Part shown: one piece after another, positions 59,611 to 64,000 of the stretch
Position numbering within the stretch: position 1 is the first letter of the stretch
Layout of the letters: every line of letters starts with the position of its first letter
Assembly: GCA_963930655.1 (NCBI GenBank)
Contig: OZ005606.1
Coordinates: 23,786,001 to 23,850,000 of the forward strand
From: Myrica gale
Lineage: Eukaryota; Streptophyta; Magnoliopsida; Fagales; Myricaceae
Reading direction: 5' to 3'
Length of the DNA: 64,000 bases
Made by a program: the position numbers and the translations under genes
The notes under the pieces: generated by a model
The model's database searches: none
Seen by the model: only the letters and a program-made list of their open reading frames with translations
What the model was told of the DNA's origin: nothing

Positions 59611-60584
59611 GCAAATTAGAAGTTATAGGTTATAAGCACTAATCTCAGTGCCCCCTCTCTCTCTCAACGTCAAAATCTCTGTGTTTTGGCTTTAGTTGGC
59701 TTTTTTTTTTGTGAGCCTTTGGCTTTAGTTCGGTGATGTCTGGTGTGTGCAGACATTTTCGCATAGAAATCGGCTTAGATCCATGGAAATGCCAAAGTTC
59801 TGGTCGGAACGACGCCAGGAAGGATGCAATAACACAATGGAAATGCTTTGAAAGTAATGTGGCATTAATTACTGGAAAAAACATTGGCACAAAAAAATAT
59901 CGTACTTAAATGGTGGGCCCCATCTGGGAATACCGCCCCACCGTCCACAGTTCTGCCTTATCAATGGCCCTCTACCTCTACAATCTCCAACCCACTTCAC
60001 GAGATGCAAAGGAAGCTGCTGCTGAATGTCTATTATCATATCTTCTTTCTCTCTCTGAAACTGCACAGAGGAAGACTGTTTTCAAGTTTTGGCAGTTTAA
60101 ATTGCCGTGTTCAGCAAACAGCCCAAATTCCCATGCACTCAGCGAAAAAAGGCAGGCATGCTGGTGAGGTGATACCGTGCATGTTATGGTATAAGATTTC
60201 GCCCTCTGAAAGCCTTATCATTCTTTTTTTTTTTTCTCGGCGAAAGCCTTATCATTCAACTGCACAACACAGTAGCTTTCGAATCAACTCTCCATAGTCC
60301 ATACTATACAGATAATACTATTGAATTAGATCTGCTGTACCAACTATTAATTCATTAGTTTTAAAATTAGAAATTTGAGTGGAGACAAAAGTTCGAAATC
60401 ACTTATAAAAATAAAGCTGGACGTTAGAACTAGTGATGAATTAAGATTAACTGATGATTTTGTTCGTATTGTGAAAACGAATTCGTTTAATAACTAGCTG
60501 GTGAGTAAAGTCAAGTAGAGTTGTCCTCTCCCCTTTCGCTTGTAAAAAAAGAATTGGTTAGTCTTGAACCTTTTTACGATATTT

Positions 60585-60861
60585 AAATACATTTCTAAAA
60601 CTAGTACGAACATCTTAAAAATTCAAACACAAATATCAATACATTTTACACAATCTCCAACAATTTTTTACTTTTTTATTTAACACAAATTTTCTCTTTT
60701 TACTTTTTCATATAACTCCAATATTTTTTTATTAAACAGTTAAATCAAATCATTTCTCTCTCTACTTTATAAAAACAATAATAAAACACTATTCAATATA
60801 AATATTCACAACTTCTCTAAAATCCTACTATTTTTACTTACACCGAACATATATCCTTGTA
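60585..60861. mobile_element. AT-rich Harbinger-related repeat, opposite orientation
   Basis: It reads like the inverse of 49876-50205: CAAACACAAATATCAATACA, AAATCAAATCATTTCTCTCTC, ATAAAACACTATTCAA. Ends not resolved. Confidence 0.4.
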
Positions 60862-61029
60862 AGTAAGTGGTACGGCCTATTAGGCATTACTATACATTAT
60901 AGCCATAGATATCTTTATTTTTCCGAGAAAGGAAGAAATAAAAAAACCAGGAGAAAGAATAGTGAAAGACAAAAGAAATTGATGGGTTTTAGTACATTGC
61001 ACGAAAAGAGGAGGGGATTTCGGATCATG

Positions 61030-61222
61030 ATACCCTGTAATTTTTAGGGTACTACAGGATATGCAATTAAGAGAGATAGTGACACATGAATGTGGGTCTC
61101 ACGGTGGGATCACACTGCCCGAAAATAATGTTCGGGTAAGGACAGTGTGGGTCCCATAGATTTTGTGTCACTCTCTCTCTTCTCATTGCACTCTTGTAAT
61201 GCCCTAAGAATTGCAGGGTAGC
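61030..61222. mobile_element. Foldback MITE, 193 bp, MULE-type
   Basis: The inverted ends (ATACCCTGTAATTTTTAGGG and …CCCTAAGAATTGCAGGGTAGC) are flanked by CGGATCATG (61021-61029) and CGGATCAGG (61223-61231), 8 of 9 identical. A second inner hairpin involves CACACTGCCCGAA and its near-inverse. Non-coding. Confidence 0.7.
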
Positions 61223-61291
61223 CGGATCAGGTGACTTTCACCCCCGAAAAGGAAAAGTAGGAGGGAGGGACCACGGGATTTGCTCAGCAGC

Positions 61292-62569
61292 TAGGGTTGC
61301 ACAATGCCACCGGAAAATTTCGGTGGCACCGGCATTGGCACCGGGTTCCCGGTTTTTGCCCTTAACGGTGTCGGTGTAGGTTTAACTTTTTGAAAAAACC
61401 GGCGGTTCCCGGTTTAACCGGCACCGGATTTCCCAGTGTAGGTTAAACCAAGATTTTTTTTTATTATTTAAGTTTTTTAGTTTTGTTTCTACTCAATAGT
61501 TTAAACTTTAGTTTCACCTCAAGACGTAGTATTCTAGAAGCATGACAAGGTCTACTCAATATTTTAGTTTCACCTAAATATTTGAGATTTGTTGTTGGTT
61601 TTGTCTAATCAAATACTTACATTCAAGTTACCAAGAACCTTGCTAGGTGAATGAACTAATTATTTAGAATTTTGGTAGAAAAAATTACAAATCTATTGTA
61701 TTTAGAAGGGTATATATGAAGGCATTAGAATCATAATTAAAGAGTTTAATGTCAAACTTTGGTAAGTTCATCGCATAATATAAGTCAAGAGGTCGAGTTT
61801 TTATGAAAGTTTAACTAATTTTCTAAATTTATAATTTATAAAATTGACAAATCACTATTGAATTTATACCATGTTTGCAAAATCAGTCACTCAATTACAT
61901 TTTAGTTCAAATTTCTAATACATTTTAGTTCAAAAATTCAGACAGAGTCATCACGTTTGACTAGCGTTAGACAAGCGCTCGAGCGCTCAGTGCAAATTTC
62001 AGACAGAAACATAAGCGTTTGACGAGCGTTTGACCCGCGCTCGAGCGCCTTAAAAAATTACTGAATTTTTTTATTTTCCTTGTGAAACCAAGGGAAACCC
62101 TATTAGGTTTTGAACATGTTTTAAAATTGTTATTGATTTGTTAATTAGAGGGAAAACACATATTCTCCCCTCTAAGTGTTGTTAGGGTCTAAACTGGATT
62201 TTTCAAAAGATAATAGTTTCTACTTACAGTGAAGTCTCTATTACTTTGGACTTTAAATTATCATCTTATCTTTTAAGATGATCTTTAAATTTATTGATTT
62301 TGGAATTTGGATTTCATTAGTTTAGATTTTATTGATATGTGATTAATGGACAAAAAAAAACACATTGGGCCAAGTGCGTAAAATGCTAAAAAAATGGTTC
62401 AATATTAATGTAGGATAACCGAAAATCGTCACCACTAAATTGTCACCGCTAAGGGTCGATTTTTGCTTTTAACAGTGTAGGTGAAAGTGAAATTTTTTTT
62501 AAAACTGGCCTACCGGTGTAGGTGCCGATTTTGACCGAAATCCGCACCTACACGGCTTCTGCAGCCCTA
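61292..62569. mobile_element. hAT-type non-autonomous element, 1.28 kb
   Basis: It starts TAGGGTTGCACAATGCC and ends …TTCTGCAGCCCTA, with perfect 8-bp duplications TCAGCAGC at 61284-61291 and 62570-62577. Subterminal CCGGTTT/AAACCGG and GGCACCGG repeats are shared with the Pack-hAT element. The interior is AT-rich with a short GCTCGAGCGCT-type inverted motif (about 61976-62050). No transposase and no captured gene recognised. Confidence 0.85.
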
Positions 62570-62869
62570 TCAGCAGCGAGCGAGCGAAGCGGGAGCAATA
62601 ATTTGGAAGTACGACTGTCTGAATTCTGACTCCATCAGGCATCAAGAACAACGGACAACCTTACACAATTCACAAGGGCCCACGGTCTGACATTTTTATA
62701 TTGAATTGCAATTTTCTATTATTATAAATTAAATCATTTGTTTTTTTGCAAACAATAGTAAAAATGTTTTTATAAGCTGTCAAGGACTCAGGTGGGATAT
62801 TACTTGTTATTTATTGCCGTCTGACCACGGAACGAGTGAAAGAGAAGTAAAGAACCCACTTCTTTATTA

Positions 62870-63701
62870 GTAAGCCCCCTCTGCAAGTAAACCAGCTCTC
62901 TCTCATGCGAAAAAACTTCTCTCCTGCTTAGAAACTCTCTCTACTGCGTTATCCCGATACCGCCGACCCTTACGGAGGAGGGGGAGCTCCGGCTCCTTCC
63001 TTCCCCTCCTCCTTTTTTTTTTTTTTCTCTTTTTCCCTCTCCCTCTTCCTTCTCCCCTCTCCGGCTCTCTGGTCCGGGCGGCTGGCGGTTTTTTGGGTTG
63101 GTTTTTGGTTTTTGTATGCAGGTGGTTCGCCCAAGGTTTTCGGTGGTTTCCATCGCCTTTGGGCCTGCACGCGCCAGATGGATGGGTTCCGCACGAAGAG
63201 CGCTTCGTGGGCAATGTTCTCCGATCGTCAGCCGACGGCGCGTGGATGCCCCTCCGCCCCCCGAATCGCATCCTCCTCCTCCGGCGTGGACTATGCGGCC
63301 CATGAGCTTCATTTTCCCGTCCGGATCCCATCCTCCGCCCCCCACGCGCCGCCGCCGGAGTTTATGTTCCGTTTTCGCCCGTTTGGGCCTGCCCCACTGT
63401 TTAGGGCTTGTTTAGTTTTAATTCTGTATTGTATGATAGCCTCTATGTTTAAGGCTTTTGTTGGTTTTTATGTTATTTTAACCCTGTTTTTAGGCCTAAT
63501 AGTTATCTGTCATTTGTGGCTTCTCTGCGGTCTGAGACCGATCTGTCCCTTGTGGGCCTTTGTAGGACCTTATGGTCCATCTGCTCGTTGGCCCGCCGAC
63601 TCTTCAAAGTGTCTGGTACGCCCTTTTGAGCATCCTAGAGTCTTTAAACCTCCCTGATCCCGATCTCAATAATATATCTGCTATTATGCTTAAAAAAAAT
63701 A
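62870..63701 (+). mobile_element. Non-LTR retroposon, 832 bp, 21-bp target duplication
   Basis: A perfect 21-bp direct repeat flanks the insert (62849-62869 and 63702-63722, beginning AAAGAACCCACTTC). The insert ends on the + strand with GCTTAAAAAAAATA, an A-rich tail, so target-primed insertion is clear. The first ~500 bp are GC-rich and contain an open frame from 63112 to 63657 with no recognised domain. The 3' part is AT/GT-rich. It may be an L1-derived non-autonomous element, or a 5' region joined to an L1 3' end. Confidence 0.75.
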
Positions 63702-63722
63702 AAAGAACCCACTTCTTTATTA

Positions 63723-64000
63723 CCCTCGTAACACAAACGAAAATCCTGAAATTTTTTAAGTAAAAAAATAGAGAAGATGATGACCCATTTACTCACCTGG
63801 CTTTTCTAGATTTCATCAACTCTAATGCACAGTTGTATTTACTGTCCTCATAAACAAAAAAATGAACATTTTTTGCAGTTTCTAATCATACCACTCTACA
63901 TGTACCAGAGATTGCAGTAAAGGATATATTTTTGTTTGTATTCCTAATATATATGCCAATATATTTATATAGTTTGTTTATATTATCTCCTCCTGAAAAT
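63723..64000. other. Right edge of window, no feature seen
   Basis: AT-rich sequence without a coding frame, repeat or RNA gene that I can support. Confidence 0.5.

Larger units (their letters stand above)
59060..61020. other. Intergenic region downstream of ELG1
   Basis: No gene recognised. It includes AT-rich Harbinger-related repeats at 59313-59610 and 60585-60861 and a pyrimidine-rich stretch near 60038-60060. ORFs here lack homology that I can recognise. Confidence 0.55.

Noticed and set aside
59884-60297. 137-codon plus-strand ORF downstream of ELG1
   Set aside because: No recognisable domain, no splice context, ends in simple poly-T-containing sequence; likely chance.
62903-63345. 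Overlapping Arg/Pro/Lys-rich ORFs on both strands of the GC-rich region
   Set aside because: They are frame shadows of a GC- and purine-rich retroposon segment with no domain or conserved motif.

Overview
The window is eukaryotic nuclear DNA from a flowering plant, most likely a woody eudicot. It is AT-rich, its genes have many GT-AG introns, and the proteins match plant families. Intergenic space and introns are packed with small DNA transposons and a few LINE pieces. I saw no rRNA, tRNA, CRISPR array, organellar or bacterial genes. Exon boundaries below were deduced by hand from reading frame, splice dinucleotides and family knowledge.

Layout. 1-8.2 kb: no gene, two MITE-like repeats. 8.2-11.1 kb (+): WAT1-related/UMAMIT amino-acid-type transporter, 7 exons. 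13.1-17.7 kb (+): ChaC-type gamma-glutamyl cyclotransferase, 8 exons, with a LINE fragment and MITEs in its introns and a 2-bp frameshift in exon 7. 19.1-24.5 kb (-): HIRIP3/CHZ-type histone chaperone with two DEK-C-like modules, 9 exons. 24.8-30.3 kb: nested transposons, including a 4-kb MULE with ~265-bp inverted repeats that holds a 2.6-kb hAT-type element carrying captured host gene exons. 30.5-33.3 kb (+): conserved plant protein of unknown function. 34.3-41.0 kb (-): TFIIH subunit TFB4/p34, 11 exons. 42.6-44.0 kb (+): intronless nepenthesin-like aspartic protease. 44.3-46.4 kb: MULE-type repeats. 47.7-49.0 kb (-): LysM GPI-anchored protein of the LYM1/LYM3 class that lacks its central cysteine-rich exon. 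50.6-59.1 kb (+): ATAD5/ELG1-type AAA+ PCNA-unloading ATPase with frame and splice disruptions. 59-64 kb: no host gene, only repeats, among them a 1.28-kb hAT element and an 832-bp retroposon with a 21-bp target duplication.

Context. From memory, the first four genes occur in the same order in Arabidopsis (At1g44800, At1g44790, At1g44780, At1g44770), and the LYM3-ELG1 pair matches At1g77630/At1g77620. The window therefore looks like two ancestral eudicot gene blocks with TFB4 and the protease between them. The genes do not form a pathway.

The most unusual material is a gene-capturing hAT element nested in a MULE, an exon loss in the LysM receptor that still leaves phase-compatible splice sites, several 1-2 bp coding indels (real mutations or assembly errors), and LINE insertions only about 14 bp long inside perfect target duplications.
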